Shown here piece after piece: positions 33,078 through 44,800 of a stretch of DNA of 64,000 nucleotides. Under the pieces are notes generated by a model. That model saw nothing but the letters and a program-made list of their open reading frames with translations. It did not search any database and was not told the DNA's origin. Both the position numbers and the translations under genes were made by a program. The stretch is from Incurvaria masculella (Eukaryota; Arthropoda; Insecta; Lepidoptera; Incurvariidae): the NCBI GenBank assembly GCA_946894095.1, contig OX335644.1, forward strand, positions 6,243,595 to 6,307,594, read 5' to 3'. Each line of letters starts with the position of its first letter. Position 1 is the first letter of the stretch.

Positions 33078-34639
33078 CATAAAATACTAAGACAAGAAGT
33101 ATTTTAAAATTAATGTTTGTTTCGTTTTACACATTGACGTATGGTTTTACACTTTTGAAAATCAGGAATTCACCGCGACTGTATCACGATTGTGAGTTAC
33201 GAAAGTAATTCTGTCCAGAGATCTGGCAAAAGTTCAAGATTTGAATCCTGCAATTGCTACAAAACTGTTTGGTTGTAAGCGCGACGTACATATCTCGTAC
33301 ATATGTACGACAACGAATCTACGAATCTAGGCAGCTAACACAATGCGACAACAAAACGGGGGCAGCAATGTTTTAGTTTTGACTGAGTAAGTAAGTGGGA
33401 AGCGATTGAGTCAATTACGGGTTATTGACATAAATAGTTTAACCCCGCATCGGTCGGTCCCAGCGGCGCGGCGCGGCGCGGCTGGGAGGCGGAGACGCGC
33501 GGGTCAAGCGCCAATTAACCGCGCTTCCCTAACCAAGCCCTACTCCCGATCTACCTACAGTGTAAACATCATATAATTTTATGTTAGTAGATACATTTAA
33601 TCAAATAAAAGTACTAGAAGTCCAAGAGTATCAAAGTTTGCCTGCATGGGTCTCAAAACAGAAATATATTCTGGGAGTTTCGTTGGAAATGTGTATATGA
33701 TTTAAGCAGTGGGGTCTTGTATTGTATTGTATTGTATATTAATCAGCCTTTGGGACACATAAGGAACACTTGGAGTCGTACATAGTTCCCGTACAATAGA
33801 GGTCGTCCGTGGTCCTGCAGCAACCCACATAGATCGTATGTTAGAGCACCGACACACAGCATTGTGTATAGGATATGATCAACATGATCACAGAGCAGAA
33901 TCTACATAATTCATAAGCCTCGCTCAAGCATAGTCGTCTTCGGGAATTTGGTGTGTTGAGCTTATAAAATGTTAGTTACTTGTAAATGATATTTAATATC
34001 TTTATTCTTGAGTTGATAAGAAAATTATAAGAAAAGAAGAAAAGAACATTTTTGGACTTTACATACATACTTTTGGAATTTCTGGGTATTGGACCTTGTG
34101 CTTTTTGGGGTAAATAAAGGCGACCCATATCAACTGCATATTTTAAATAATTGTAAGGATTCTGTGCTCTCTCTTCTATTCTTATTCTTTTCTAGATTAA
34201 GAGTAGTTAGTATATGATATAACGTATCTTACGATGTAAATAAATAGAGAGAATTGTAGCATTTTCTAAATTTTTCCCGTGGTTCCGTCCACACATTTCA
34301 TAAACGGCAGCATCCCACAGTTCATGTTATGGCAAACAGGGCTTTTGAATATATACATAAAGACGAATATAGAGCTTTCGGCATATTGCATGATTTTACT
34401 TATACTGTGCTTGGGGCCAAAGTTAATAATGTTTTCTTAGGGTTACTCATTCTGTGACCGCTTCGCTACATATTTCGGAACATCTTTTTTCGGATCGCAA
34501 GCAAAAACAAAATATATTTGCCCAAAATATATCGTATCGGGGGGGATTAAATTATGTATAAAGAGCATTTGCCAAAATTACCAAGTTTGCTATTACATTA
34601 CGAATGATCGTTATCGTGGTAGAGCAGATTCGTGTCGAA
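33078..34639. other. Non-coding region with a small GC-rich patch
   Basis: GC-rich GGCGCGGCGCGGCGCGGCTG near 33,464 within a patch 33,440-33,540, and a short (TTGTA)n run at about 33,718-33,737. No gene supported. Confidence 0.4.
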
Positions 34640-34875
34640 TTTTACCTGTGGGCACGGGCTAGGGCCGCATGAAAGTATCCCGCAATTATCGCGTAATGAT
34701 GGGCGGCACGGTTCGGCGGGCCACCATCCGGCCGCCACCGATTGTCGTCTTCCGTCCGCGCCGCCGCGCGCTCCTGCACGCGGCACAGACGCGACGGCGC
34801 GCGGCGGAGGCGTCGACTGGAGCGACACGCGGCGACGGCGCGGCGCGGCGCGAAGAATGCATTAGCAACGCCACG
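34640..34875. promoter_or_regulatory. CpG-rich island
   Basis: About 230 bp of dense CpG. Four frames are open across it on both strands, which shows composition rather than coding. Candidate regulatory island. Confidence 0.35.
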
Positions 34876-37000
34876 TTGACTTCTCTACTTCCAATAACAG
34901 TGTCAGAGCGTTTCAATAACCGACACCTTCCGATATAAATTTAAATCGAACAAGTCACAGAGCCAGCGCGACGCAAAATCCGGGTTGAAACTACTTATCT
35001 ATACTAATGTAATAAAGCTAAATAGTATTTCCACTGATCAGAGAAAGGAGAATATGTCTATATTTTTGTTTGAACGTGATAATCTATGGAACAACCAATC
35101 GAACTTCTTTTCTACTTAAGAAAATATTGTTTGCATTTGATACCCTAATTCTTGAGGATGGTTATGGGACATTTAATATCAAGCTATGACTCTTCGGAGC
35201 AGAGCATAAAAAAGTCAGAAAAAACGCTAAGCGATTGGCAAATTGACGCGAGCGGAGTTGGGAAACTCAGCTATTTTTTAATAAATGATGCACATTATTT
35301 TTTAAACTTTTATTAAAATTCCTCCCACTTGTTCTGTAATGAAGCTTTGGATGGAGATCGTGTCATGTTCACACAAGTGTTATCGTAACGAAGTATTTGT
35401 TCAACCACGAAAGTCGAGTACAGCGTTGGCCCGAGTGGATATTGGAGTCTTTAGCTGCTAACTAAGTGGTAAGAGGGAATGGTAATGTGATTGACCGAAA
35501 TTTTGCTCGAATCGCTAACGCAGGTCAGACCACTCGTAGACAAGAGGCTCATAGCAGTGAACCGACAATGGAAAAACAATTCGAATGTTTGAAGTCACGG
35601 TAGAGCAAATTCGTGTCAAGCTTTAGCTGTGCTTCATAGCATAGAGTTAGCAAAATCATGTGCACAAGTTGGGGGAGTACATCTTTTCCGCCATTCTTTT
35701 ATAAAATAGAAATTAAATAGTAAAATAGTAATAGAATTATACGAATTTCTTTTTTATGTAATACACGACTATTATGGGCGCCAAATCTTAACAGCTATAT
35801 TCAGAGTGGGCAGACTCACTTTAATCCGCCGGACTAAACCGGTTTTTGTATGGTTAGTCCGGTGCCATGGGCTTTCGAACTTTCTCGGGAACTCCGAACA
35901 TTTTGAAATATCCCCAGCTTGTGCTTTGGGGGAAATCGAATCAGCATTCCGCAGTTTACCGACAAGGATCTGCAGGATCGGTTGGTTATAAGCGGAATGT
36001 GAAAAGTGATTGGTAATCACGTTCGAGGAGTCAAGCAGGTATAAAAGCATCCGGGCCACGAATGCTATTAATCCGCACATGACCTTATACTTGCAGAGTA
36101 GCAATTACTTATTTTATCTACCTCAATTCAACGTAAGGTGGTTAGAGCTTGTGGCGGCCATTTTGATAAGCGTAAATGTTTGCTTGCGTAATAGTTTTAG
36201 AATATTATGTTTGAAAATGTAACTATAAGAAAAAAAAAATAAGATAACGTAAACGTAGCCTGTATTTTTATGCAGTAAGAAAATTTCCACATGCTGACCA
36301 CGGATAATATCTGTACAGTCATTCGCCACGTTTTCCTTATCGCACCGATAAAGTTTATTCGTTGCGATAGCTATGTAAATTATCCATCAGATAAGCAGCA
36401 CGGTGGTGTGCTAGCCTTATCTTTCATATCCGGGCCGGGAGATAGGAAAGTAGGAAGTAGGTGACCTTCTAACCTGAAGGCGCTTTCATTTGATAACAGC
36501 GGTAGATTTTGTCGATACAATTTCTGTCTGTACTTCCGTACATGTAGTAAAATATATTGAAGCAAATATTTAAATGAAAGTACCTTTGGGGCCTTTCTCA
36601 CCTACTGTTGATTAGCATTAAGGACCTTTTTTAGCAGCTTGCAATCAATACGAGTATAAAATATTCAGCAATTTAGTAATAAGGGCCCTTTAAGTGTCGA
36701 TTAAAATAAATCAGCACTTGGTTAAAACCATGCAAAATATAGTAGTAGAAAACGGATACACTTCCTATAAATAGGTAGGACTTCATTAATACGTAGCTCG
36801 AAAGCATAACTAATTAATAACAAATAAGTGTATACGTTAAGGCTACGTTTACTACTCCGGTTTTATTATTCTGTGAGATTAACACTTGTATATTTATACG
36901 AGCATATGGACCATCACACCTTTCATTCCTTCTGTGGGTTCGTGCGACGAGTAGGGTAGGATTGCTGAGTACATACCATTACCAACCGATAACTGTTATA
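34876..37000. other. Long non-coding region
   Basis: About 2.1 kb without a supported gene. Frames of 60-110 residues lack domains and overlap on both strands. Confidence 0.45.
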
Positions 37001-37155
37001 TCCGAAGCGTAAGACCGCTAATCGACAACTCCACTTTCGAGCGTTGGCGCTATGAGATAACCCCGGAATCACACATAGATGTACCAAATTTTGTGATATC
37101 TCATAACGCTAACGCTCGAAGGTGGAGTTATCTATTAGTGGACTTTAGCTTCCGG
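37001..37155. repeat. Palindromic MITE family B, copy 2
   Basis: TCCGAAGC at the left end matches GCTTCCGGA at the right. The arms carry CAACTCCACTTTCGAGCGTT and AACGCTCGAAGGTGGAGTTA. Same family as 16,426-16,575. Arms about 60 bp, loop about 35 bp, non-coding. Confidence 0.75.
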
Positions 37156-37174
37156 ACTTCTCCAAACGTAATGT

Positions 37175-37245
37175 GAAGAAGACCGGCATGATTTTCGCAG
37201 CCCCTAAAAATTGCATAGCCCACGGGCGTCGACGAGCTAATCTTA
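37175..37245 (+). repeat. LINE-type 3' fragment
   Basis: GACCGGCATGATTTTCGCAG and CATAGCCCACGGGCGTCGAC match the tail pieces at 6,718, 55,375 and 56,525. Confidence 0.45.
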
Positions 37246-37539
37246 GGTACGCTTTACATGAAATTAATTATACTATTCTATCCATATTCATATTTTTTCA
37301 ATTGTCGTTATTCACAAAATATTTTTTGACTTCTCATTAATCGTAGTTTAGTTCTAGATATCGATGGATACACATAGTTTAGTTAAATCATGGTCACATA
37401 TTACAATACGTAATCTGTGCCACGTCCTGATTGCATCGTTACGCGAAGTAAAGATAAGTATTATCTTTGGCTACGCAAGGGTAACCAGGACCAAGTGAGT
37501 ACACAGTTGACTCCAGGATGTCAATGGCACACGATTGCC

Positions 37540-37740
37540 TAGAAGCGCGACGTACCCGCTCGCTCGGGGCCGAGGTTGTCCCGGGCGAGCGGGGTTGCAT
37601 GGGAGCCAGCGGAGGTCAAGGTGAATGCATCCAGTATTGACCCGTCAGCGGCACCGCTGCCCGGAGCCTGGCGAGCGGATATAAATAGACTGGCCCGGAA
37701 ATTCTCCGGGACCGCGTTGCCTGAAGTATAATTCCAAAAC
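37540..37740 (+). promoter_or_regulatory. GC-rich block with a TATA-like box
   Basis: CpG-rich DNA contains GGATATAAATAGACTGG, with TATAAATA at 37,680-37,687 matching the arthropod TATA consensus. The downstream 30-40 bp (GGACCGCGTTGCC) could hold a start site, but no clear initiator or downstream frame is visible. If it is a promoter, the product is probably non-coding or starts an exon beyond view. Confidence 0.35.
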
Positions 37741-37789
37741 GTCCCTAAAATCGACTTACACCTTATTCAAATACATGACATACATTACA

Positions 37790-38043
37790 AAAAGCCGGCC
37801 AAGTGCGAGCCGGACTCGCGCACGAAGCGTTCTGTACCATGAACACAAAAACAATCACGTTTTTTGAATGTTTTTTTTTATTTTATTTGTTGTTATAGCG
37901 GCAAAATAAATACACACTCTGTGAAAAACTCAGTTGCCTACCTATTACGGTTCATGGGATACAGCCCTGTGACAGATGGACGGACAGCGGAGGCGTAGTA
38001 ATATGGTCCCGTTTTCACCCTTTGGGTACGGAACCCTAAAAAA
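37790..38043 (-). repeat. ~300 bp CCGT-containing repeat (minus)
   Basis: GCCGGCCAAGTGCGAGCCGG at the start and ACGGAACCCTAAAAAA at the end. The GGAC run is reduced to two units. It stands in inverted orientation to the copy that starts 50 bp further right. Confidence 0.8.
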
Positions 38044-38091
38044 GAGTTAATTATTAATTGTTTTTTGTCAAATAATGTATAGCGGAACTGC

Positions 38092-38386
38092 CTTTTTAGG
38101 GTTCCGTACCCAAAGGGTGAAAACGGAACCCTATTACTAAGCCTCCGCTGTCCGTCCGTCCGTCCGTCCGTCTGTCCATCTGTCACAGGGCTGTATCTCA
38201 GTAACCGTAACAGGTAGACAGCTGAAATGTTCACAGAGTGTGTATTTATTTTGCCGCTATAACAACAAATAGGTAAGATTAAAGGGGGCTCCCATTCAAA
38301 AAAAGTGATTTTTTTTGTTTTTTTTTTCTACGATGGTACGGAACCCTTCGTGTGCGAGTCGGACTCGCACTTGGCCGGTTTTTTAC
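38092..38386 (+). repeat. ~300 bp CCGT-containing repeat (plus)
   Basis: Complete copy. Together with 37,790-38,043 it forms a large imperfect inverted repeat with a 48 bp spacer. Confidence 0.8.
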
Positions 38387-38993
38387 GATTGTATTGTATT
38401 ACCAGGTTGCATTAATGTTGGCACCGGTTTCCTTGCCCATAGAAGAATGGTCATTGTCCTTTAGCGATAGATTAGAATCAAGTATAAAATAATTTATTCT
38501 CACTATATTTATTGTTGCTAATATAGACTCGGATTCGGGCCATAAACAGTTTTATTGTTCAACAGAACACAAGGTTATACAAAACGGTCCGCTACATAAA
38601 CTTGAATTCCAATGATGATGATAGTTGTAGAATATGTTACTTAAGTAGAGAACTATTTGAGTTACATTCGATCGAAGAAAACTTTGAAAATTGAAGATAA
38701 TAAAGGCACGTAAACATATAACGTTAAAATACCCTTACAAGAATGAATAATATTTTTTCATATTTCATTGTTTCATTTTAATTCTAATTATCGCCCTATG
38801 AATAAATACCCTTGAAGAGATGCATGCAAGGACATGCAAAGACAGGTAAACACTTAGATTGTGTCTATAAACACCTCTCAAGCTAAAATCCATCAAGCCG
38901 CTTAGGCTGTAGAGTGTGCCAAAGAAATATACATACATACATACACTCGAAAAACATAACCCTCCTTCTTGCGCAGTCGGGTAAAAAATAAAT
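38387..38993. other. AT-rich non-coding stretch
   Basis: Short (CATA)n run at about 38,930-38,945. No gene. Confidence 0.4.
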
Positions 38994-39193
38994 AAAAACC
39001 GGCCTAGTGCGACTCGGACTCGCACACGAAGGGTTCCGTACCATCGTACAACTATACAACACTCTGAAAATTTCAGCTGCCTACCTATTACGGTTCATGA
39101 GATGCTGCCCCGTGACAGACGGACGGACGGACGGATAGCGGACCCTTAGTAATACGGTTTCGTTGGCACCATTTGTGTACAGAACCCTAAAAA
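38994..39193 (-). repeat. ~300 bp CCGT-containing repeat, internally deleted (minus)
   Basis: Both ends are present (AAAACCGGCCTAGTGCGAC and AGAACCCTAAAAAT), but about 100 bp of the middle, including the TTTGCCGCTATAA block, is missing. Confidence 0.75.
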
Positions 39194-40274
39194 TGAGCAA
39201 CAAAAGCAAACATAATGTTATTTGACCAGGTGTGGTTGGTTCTCTACGTTTTATGACTATTATTCGACAGTAGACATTTTATGCTCGCACAGGAGATGCA
39301 TATTTGGCACATTTGGCCGCGACTTCGATCTGATGAAAACCGTCCAGGCAATTCATGGCAATAGTCAAGGTATACACAGGAATATCGTAACCGAATCCCA
39401 ATGGTTTTATTGCTTCTCTACTTATTCACGGGCAGACGGGCAGAAATACAAATAGACAACAGGCGTAGCCAGGTAGGGACAGGTTGATTTGATTTGAACG
39501 CCCCCCACCATAGAGCCCCGGGGCCTCTTGGAAAATCTAAAATTAAAAATAAATCCTAGCGGCCCTTCCCGAGCTTTTGTACTTATTATTTTCATACTTC
39601 AATGTAATGTCGTTGGATAACCTCAAATAAGTATTAACAGAGTTTTTGGATTTGGAGTAAGTGACGATGTGTGATGCATAATCGAAGGCCGCAAAGAGAA
39701 AGATAAAATTGGCGAGATTATCACGCGTCAGAAGTGAAACGTTTATTGAGGTGCGTACTGCGCATGCCTGTAGAGTGACGAAGTTATGATGGAATACGAT
39801 TGAGCGTTTTAGAGTTGGGCGGTGAGGCTCTGCCGTGATCAAGGGGAGGCCCTGCCGCACCAAAAGAAGCTTAACTTAAAAAAATGCTTTTATATTTTTT
39901 TAGGCTGCTACATAGTCTATGCTTGGATTTTCGGAGACGTACGTAAAGCCTAGGTACAAATCAACGATGTCAAGGTGAATACAACTTTATCTGGCGACCT
40001 CGAGAGCGGATTTGCAAAACTGCGCAGAACGCGAATGTAGGTAACATCTGCACTCAAGGCGGCCGCGGTCCGCGTCTAGTGTGGTGGATTGTCAATACGT
40101 CATGCTGTTTGAATCTGAAACGAGACGCCGCTTCCGCTTCCTGGAACGTCACTCTTCAAGGATTAGGTTTAGCTAATATTATCGCAATAGAACTTTTACG
40201 CAGATCTTCTTAATGAAATATCCGCCTGTTCAATCGATATTTTATGTTTTTTGTAATGTTTACGATACCTTTTT
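39194..40274. other. Non-coding region with a weak GC-rich patch
   Basis: GC-rich around 40,020-40,150. Fragments near 39,510 and 39,840 (GGGGCCTCTTGG, GGAGGCCCTGCCGCACC) echo 2,760. No gene. Confidence 0.4.
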
Positions 40275-40480
40275 TTTTATGAAACTGGACATGGATGGCT
40301 AATACCAAACCTACTAAGTTATATTAGCCCAGAACACCACATGGCAACTAGACGCTATGGCATTCTTATATTACGTTCAGCTTGATGGAAAACACGGAAA
40401 TAATCTCATTGTCGCTTCAGCCTTCGTTCATTCGGCGAACCCTCATCAACCCGGGCGGAATTAACCCTTCAATAAAGTTA
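40275..40480 (-). repeat. SINE body fragment (minus)
   Basis: GGACATGGATGGCTAATACC, ATTAGCCCAGAACACCAC and CCCGGGCGGAATTAACCC in the expected order. Confidence 0.65.
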
Positions 40481-40534
40481 CTCCAAAATACCATTGTTTA
40501 ATTGCAAACTATTGTAAATATAAATATTGTTGCT

Positions 40535-40968
40535 CTATCAACATTTCTATACCCTGGTTCATGGCATCGAAGCTCTCACGTGCTGACACTGTTATAATTC
40601 TAAGACTCCGATCCGGACATACTCCATTAAACAGAGATGCACACCTCATGCGCAAACGAAATTCACCAAACTGTGATTTATGCCCAAAAGTGGAGGATCA
40701 ATACCACCTTTTGATGGAGTGTGAACGGAACGAGAGCTTGCGTCATGCATTAATTGCAAAACTCAAAACCGATAGGCTAAACTTATTTTTTGCAATTCAC
40801 AATGCGCTAACTGAGCCACTATCAGCAGATTGCAAACATTTGATCAGTTTTGTTAAGGGATCTCTTGAATTAAGAAACTAGAAATATTAAATGTACTATG
40901 GGGCTGACATAGTCACAATGTGGCTAAAGTCCCAAAAAATAATTGAGATAATAAAAAAAAAAAAACAT
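40535..40968 (+). pseudogene. LINE ORF2 C-terminus with zinc-finger-like motif
   Basis: The frame 40,561-40,881 reads LRLRSGHTPLN and then CDLCPKVEDQYHLLMEC, a C-x2-C...H...C knuckle found after the RNase H or RT region of I/R1/jockey-type elements. The stop is followed by a short 3' UTR (GGGGCTGACATAGTCAC, GTGGCTAAAGTCCC) and an A-rich tail at about 40,951-40,965. RT, RNase H core and endonuclease are absent, so this is a 5'-truncated remnant. The short open frame is well preserved, suggesting a young insertion. Confidence 0.7.
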
Positions 40969-41813
40969 TTCTATAAAAGAGAAAAATCGCGGTCACAGCT
41001 TGAAGCTGAACACAACAGGGTATAAGACTAATGTACGCAAGCACTTCATCAGCAACAGGGTTGGAAAAAACTCCCTAAGGATTTAACGCAAATAATACAT
41101 TTGGACACACCTAAACAACTTGTTTATGAATTCTTAAAGACCAAGCCAAAACTGACATTCTTACATTACAAGGAAGTGACCCTGTTTTCACCACCTCCAG
41201 CTACCTGAAATTCGATAAGTAACTTTCGGTTACATTGCTTATTTACATGGTGTAACCGAAGGGTAACTTTGGATTTTTTGTAACTGGAGGTAGTGGAAAC
41301 GGACGTAAGTGACAAAAAATAACAAACATGAAATTGATGATCATACTTGAATATGATTTAGACACATCAGCCTAGGCTGCCTGTCTAAAATTAATAAAGT
41401 AAAAAAAAATATATGTAAAGTGTTTGTTACGTAAGCCCATTCAAATGAATCCGCTTTTAAAACAAACCGACTCAATGAATGAAGGTTTTAAATACAGGCG
41501 TGCTCATGTGCACAATGATCGCTCGAGAAGTGCTAACTGTTGAGGTGACGTCACCGGTAGGTCGTATCCATTATCGACTCCATTCGAAACGATGGGTTTA
41601 ATTAGGGTTTGTTACGTATGCAAACAGCATATCATAAAGAACACGCCAAGATAAACAAACGATCAGAAAATAAACGAATTTAAGTAATCCTAGAGCCGTT
41701 GAAATGACTGGCAATGTTTACTTGGCAGATTCCGAGAAGTCCACGAGCGCGACAAGCGTGCTCTAAACGAGTCAAAGCGTAGATAATGTATGTATATAAT
41801 CCAAGATACTCAC
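40969..41813. other. Putative intron next to the large exon
   Basis: On the minus strand this begins with the donor GTGAGTATC at 41,813. No further exon is recognised in it. Confidence 0.5.
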
Positions 41814-44800
41814 TTGCCAAACAGCGGGTGCCAAAGGTGAGTGTGAGGGTCGGCGCCAGTGTGGAGCGGCGCGGTGGCTATGTCGTCGTGTGCGGTGGTG
41901 CTGCCCACCTCACCCTCGTCGTGTCCCAGCATGCGCCGCTGCAGGCTCGCATCCACCATCTGCCTCCGCATCTTCAGCGCTGAGTGCGATGCGGCCGCAG
42001 CGGCCGCCGCCACCGACGGATTCTGAGCCGCCGCGTGGCTCATCGTGGGCTTCGTCATTAGCTCAGAGAGCGAGGACTGATGGTAGTTCGAGTAGTCCAT
42101 TCGTTTGTTCTGGTGAGTGGGCACCTGCGACGGCTCAAGCAGGTTGTGCAGCGACTTGACGCTGATTCGAGGCTTCTGACCGTCATCTGCAGGGGACTGT
42201 GCGGTCGAGTTGTGCGACGATGGCCGGCTTTGTGGCTGGTTGGACCTGGAGTCCCTCCCACTCTCGTGACCGCCGTGGCTGCCCCGCTTTTGAGCGGGAG
42301 AATGAGGAATTCGACCGTTCGAGGATTGCTTTAGGGATTGAAGGTAGTTGTTGTTGTGGAAGTAGGGAGAGGTGGGGCTCTTCTGCTGGTGCTGGCCTCG
42401 GCTCGCCCGCTGTCCAGCCATCATATTAGGGTTATAGTGAGGTATCTGGAGGCCTGGTAGTGCCACGTTACCTCTGACGTTTGAGTTCATGTTAGCGTAC
42501 ATACTAGGGAAGAATTGATTCGCATGATTCATCGCATTGCGCTGGCTGCTGACGTTGTAGTTGTGGGCGATCGGACTAGTTCTTGCAGCTGAGTGAGATC
42601 TCCCCTGTAGACCTTTAGGTGAATGTAGATATGGGTTTTGGGCATCAACTGCTTTTGCTAATTCCTTGAGTTGATTTTCGGCTGAGTTTTGTTTCGATGA
42701 CCTCTGCGATATCGCGTTATTGGTATGATTCATAGCTTCTTGCCACATAGCTAATTCAAGTTGATTGTTATAATCTATCTGGGGCATCATCGGGAAGCCG
42801 GTGGGGCTCATAAATCTGGATGACGGTGCGAACATCTGAGCTAATTCCGGGTATGAGCCATGGCCTGGATATCCAGAAGTGTTGAGCGCTTTAAGGAAGT
42901 CAGCATTTTGAGAGCAGGCAACCGCGGCTTCGAGCTGGCTGAGGTATGGAAGCCAGAGCATTTGGTTCAACGCTGCCGAGGTGGCAGCATCAATGTCTCC
43001 CGCAAGAGCTTCCATTGATGGAATTTGTTTAGGTGGTCCATCTAGATGCACGGAGGATTTGGTTGATTCAACTGTTGGGTTGTTCTTTTCAATATATGAG
43101 TTTTTATGATCTTTTTGCTTTTGCGGCACATCATTTTCTCGCTTTTTTAGTTTGTTTTCTAATATATTTTCAAGTTGAGATAAGGATATCACAAGTATAT
43201 CAGGGTCTTGGAGAATAGCGGGAAATGCAAAAGCTTCCGGCAGCCGTAGCTCTGGCCTCTCTATAAGTAAAGCTGGGATTTCCCGTCCTGGAGACATAAT
43301 TATGTCATTCAGTTTTTCTTTAGGAACCAGTAGTGGGTCAGGAACAGTAAAGTCATTGCCAGATTTCAAGATCTGTAGTTGTTTTAAAGGACTCAATTCA
43401 TCGCAACTCTTGTGGTGAATACTTTCTACCTTCTTATGCTTCGTCTCACTGATATCTTCAGATACCTTATTTGAAGTTTTGTTAACCTTCGCTTGAGCTT
43501 CGGCCGATTCTTTTTTTATTCGTTTCTCCTCGGGCTCTCCATATTCCTTTTGCAATTTCTTTATTTCATCCGAGCAACTCGACACGGTGGGACTAGCTGA
43601 TTTTCGATGTTTTCCAAGATTCAATGGTTCGCTTTGGTGTTTGGTAATTGTAAGTTCTGAAGAAAAACACATCTTTGGGGATGGGGATGCTAATAAAGTC
43701 TCCAAGAATAGTGATTTGTTGGATTTGGCATGAGGAGTAGTAAATAATTCCGGAGACGATGGAACCGCAGGGATTCCACTTGGCTGTGGAGACTGCATAG
43801 CATCAGATTCTCTTGATGGAGGTCTGGGCATTTCGATCCTTTTAGGAGAGGGAATGGGTGTGCCTAAACGCTTATGGCAACTTAAGTCTCTCGGTAGCTC
43901 GTCACTTTTTTCAGACATGTTATCCGTTATACCATCTGTAGTTTCAGCGTCCCTGGATATAATACGTTCTGTGGGAGGTGCCACTTGTTTGAAACTCAAG
44001 TCAGTGGGCATTTCATCAACACTTGAAGAAGAATCACTATCTTTATCGTCCTTGAGCTCATCTGAAATTTGAGAAGACTCAATGAAATCCTGATTTTCTA
44101 CAGATTTAGGTTCTTGTGCTGGTTTATTATTGTCGGGTGTAATTTCACTAGGCTCATCGATGGACGCTTCCACTATATTATTGTAAGGATGATCAGTCAA
44201 TTCAACTACTAAATTGGATTCATCAGAAACATCAGTTTCAGGTTCCTTAGGCGCGTCCTCAGGTTCTATATTATTTTCAACCGCTGCGGGTTGATCAATG
44301 ATACCTTCATTAGTAATACGACATACAGTTCCTTGTTCAGTTGAAAGTTGTGCTTGCAAATCTTCATCATTCATATTGTCAGGTGGTTGGTCAAATGACT
44401 CGGTACTGAAATTAAGTTTATCGTTGAGTTGATCTTTGACCAACTCTTCGCTCATTTGTTGGAGATGAAGAAGCCCTTGAGCTGCAGTTATGCTGTTTTG
44501 ACTTGGTGACATCGATTGTTCAAGCCGATCGATAATTTCGGATACTGGTGCGTCGTGCAGCAGCATGTCGTCCTCATCATCGTTATACTCCGCGCTTTCG
44601 TGTGCGACAAGGTGCGCTGCAAGCTTGTCGAAAGCGTGGCCCAAAATTTGGTTGTCCTCGCACCCTTTCTCCACTAGCGAGTCCAGAAGCTCATTTGCAT
44701 TTATCGTATCGTCGTGTGCACCGACCAACTCAGGTAAATAATGGCCTTCGGTTATCGACTCGAAGAGGTCTTTCGGTACGACAAGATTGCCATGATATGA

